From positions 1-6,181 of the forward strand of contig CANIRI010000151.1 of NCBI GenBank assembly GCA_947469815.1: a stretch of DNA of 6,181 nt. The letters run 5' to 3'. This document shows positions 5,733-6,181 of this stretch, piece by piece (position 1 is the first letter of the stretch; every line of letters begins with the position of its first letter). The position numbers and the translations under genes are program-made. Source of the DNA: Comamonadaceae bacterium (GTDB lineage: Bacteria; Pseudomonadota; Gammaproteobacteria; Burkholderiales; Burkholderiaceae_C). Below the pieces are notes generated by a model. The model made no database searches and had not been told where the DNA came from. It saw only the letters and a list, made by a program, of their open reading frames with translations.

Positions 5733-6007
5733 GCGACGATCTGGCGCGCCTGCAGACCACACCGCGCGTGGCGGCGATGTTCCGCCTGCAATGGGAAGAG
5801 GTGCAGCAATCCTGGGTGCTGCTGTACCCTGAAGGCATGGTCAAACTCAACGGCAGCGCGGGCGAAATCATGCAGCGCATTGACGGCAAAAAAACGATTG
5901 CCGCGCTCATTACCGATTTGGAAACCGCTTTTGACGCCACCGGCCTGCAAGCCGATGTGCTGGCATTTTTGGACATCGCCATCGCGCAAGGATGGGTTAA
6001 ACCATGA
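5729..6007 (+). CDS. pqqD: PqqD, PqqA-binding peptide chaperone
   Basis: This 92-residue protein is a stand-alone member of the RiPP recognition element family. It binds PqqA and delivers it to PqqE. Typical features are the N-terminal [20 protein letters not shown] strands, [11 protein letters not shown] (31-41), the helix [16 protein letters not shown] (42-57) and the acidic C-terminal helical part ending in GWVKP. The ATG at 5729-5731 overlaps the pqqC stop (ATGA). No good Shine-Dalgarno is visible, so translation probably depends on termination of pqqC. A longer frame reading from 5504 is only an upstream extension through pqqC in another frame. PqqD is not fused to PqqC here, unlike in some alphaproteobacteria. 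Confidence 0.96.
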   Translation: MSDDLARLQTTPRVAAMFRLQWEEVQQSWVLLYPEGMVKLNGSAGEIMQRIDGKKTIAALITDLETAFDATGLQADVLAFLDIAIAQGWVKP

Positions 6008-6181
6008 CAACCGATACGCAAACCCCGGCCACCATTGACACGCCAATTGGCCCACCCCTTTGGCTGCTGGCCGAAGTGACCTACGCCTGCCCGCTGCACT
6101 GCGTGTTTTGCTTCAACCCGGTGGACTACGCCCACAGCGGCCCCGAACTCAGCACCGCCGATTGGATCCGTGTGCTGGGCG
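6004..6181 (+). CDS. pqqE: PqqE, radical SAM PqqA cross-linking enzyme, N-terminal part
   Basis: The first 59 codons are present; the gene runs off the right edge. PqqE uses S-adenosylmethionine and iron-sulfur clusters to form the carbon-carbon bond between Glu16 and Tyr20 of PqqA, working with PqqD. The radical SAM signature CPLHCVFC gives Cys29, Cys33 and Cys36 (CxxxCxxC), preceded by LLAEVTYA and followed by FNPVDYA, a typical PqqE context, although many relatives have Ser after the third cysteine instead of Phe. The ATG at 6004-6006 overlaps the pqqD stop (ATGA), and AAGGA lies at 5988-5992. The C-terminal SPASM domain is outside the window. Confidence 0.95.
   Translation, partial: MTTDTQTPATIDTPIGPPLWLLAEVTYACPLHCVFCFNPVDYAHSGPELSTADWIRVLG

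Overview
The window is GC-rich and looks like chromosomal DNA of a betaproteobacterium. The protein styles fit Burkholderiales, near Comamonadaceae or Sphaerotilus-type genera, but this is an inference from sequence character, not a database match. It carries the front end of a pyrroloquinoline quinone (PQQ) locus. The pqqABCDE biosynthetic genes run rightward, and a hydrolase and two-component regulatory operon runs leftward from a shared 200-base divergent region. At the left edge is the start of a gene for an exported enzyme of the PQQ-dependent sorbosone/sugar dehydrogenase type.

Layout: (1) Positions 1-415, minus strand: signal peptide and first part of a probable PQQ-dependent sugar dehydrogenase, running off the left edge. 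(2) 416-622: noncoding leader holding three overlapping inverted repeats, two of which could fold only at the expense of the third, plus a weak terminator candidate for the operon to its right. (3) 623-3659, minus strand: a tight three-gene operon, transcribed as alpha/beta hydrolase (prolyl iminopeptidase type), membrane histidine kinase (MoxY/NarX-like), then NarL/FixJ response regulator. The kinase follows the hydrolase after 9 bases, and the regulator overlaps the kinase by 8 bases and uses a TTG start. (4) 3660-3859: divergent promoter region with a CCTAGT direct repeat and a 9-base inverted repeat around a possible -10. (5) 3860-6181, plus strand: pqqA (24-residue precursor), a gap made almost wholly of three successive hairpin-plus-T-tract terminators, then pqqB, pqqC, pqqD and the start of pqqE, joined by 4-base stop/start overlaps.

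How it works together: PqqA is the ribosomal peptide whose Glu16 and Tyr20 become PQQ. PqqD presents it to the radical SAM enzyme PqqE, which makes the Glu-Tyr cross-link. A protease, not in this window, trims it, PqqB acts on the trimmed intermediate, and PqqC does the final ring closure and oxidation. PQQ then serves periplasmic dehydrogenases, of which the left-edge gene is a likely example. The kinase's N-terminal region resembles the periplasmic domain of MoxY, a regulator of PQQ-dependent methanol oxidation, so the two-component system is the obvious candidate controller of the pqq genes and/or the dehydrogenase.

No mobile element, RNA gene, CRISPR array or wholly new system is visible. 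The least ordinary parts are the triple terminator between pqqA and pqqB, the structured leader of the dehydrogenase, and a peptidase-like gene leading the regulatory operon.
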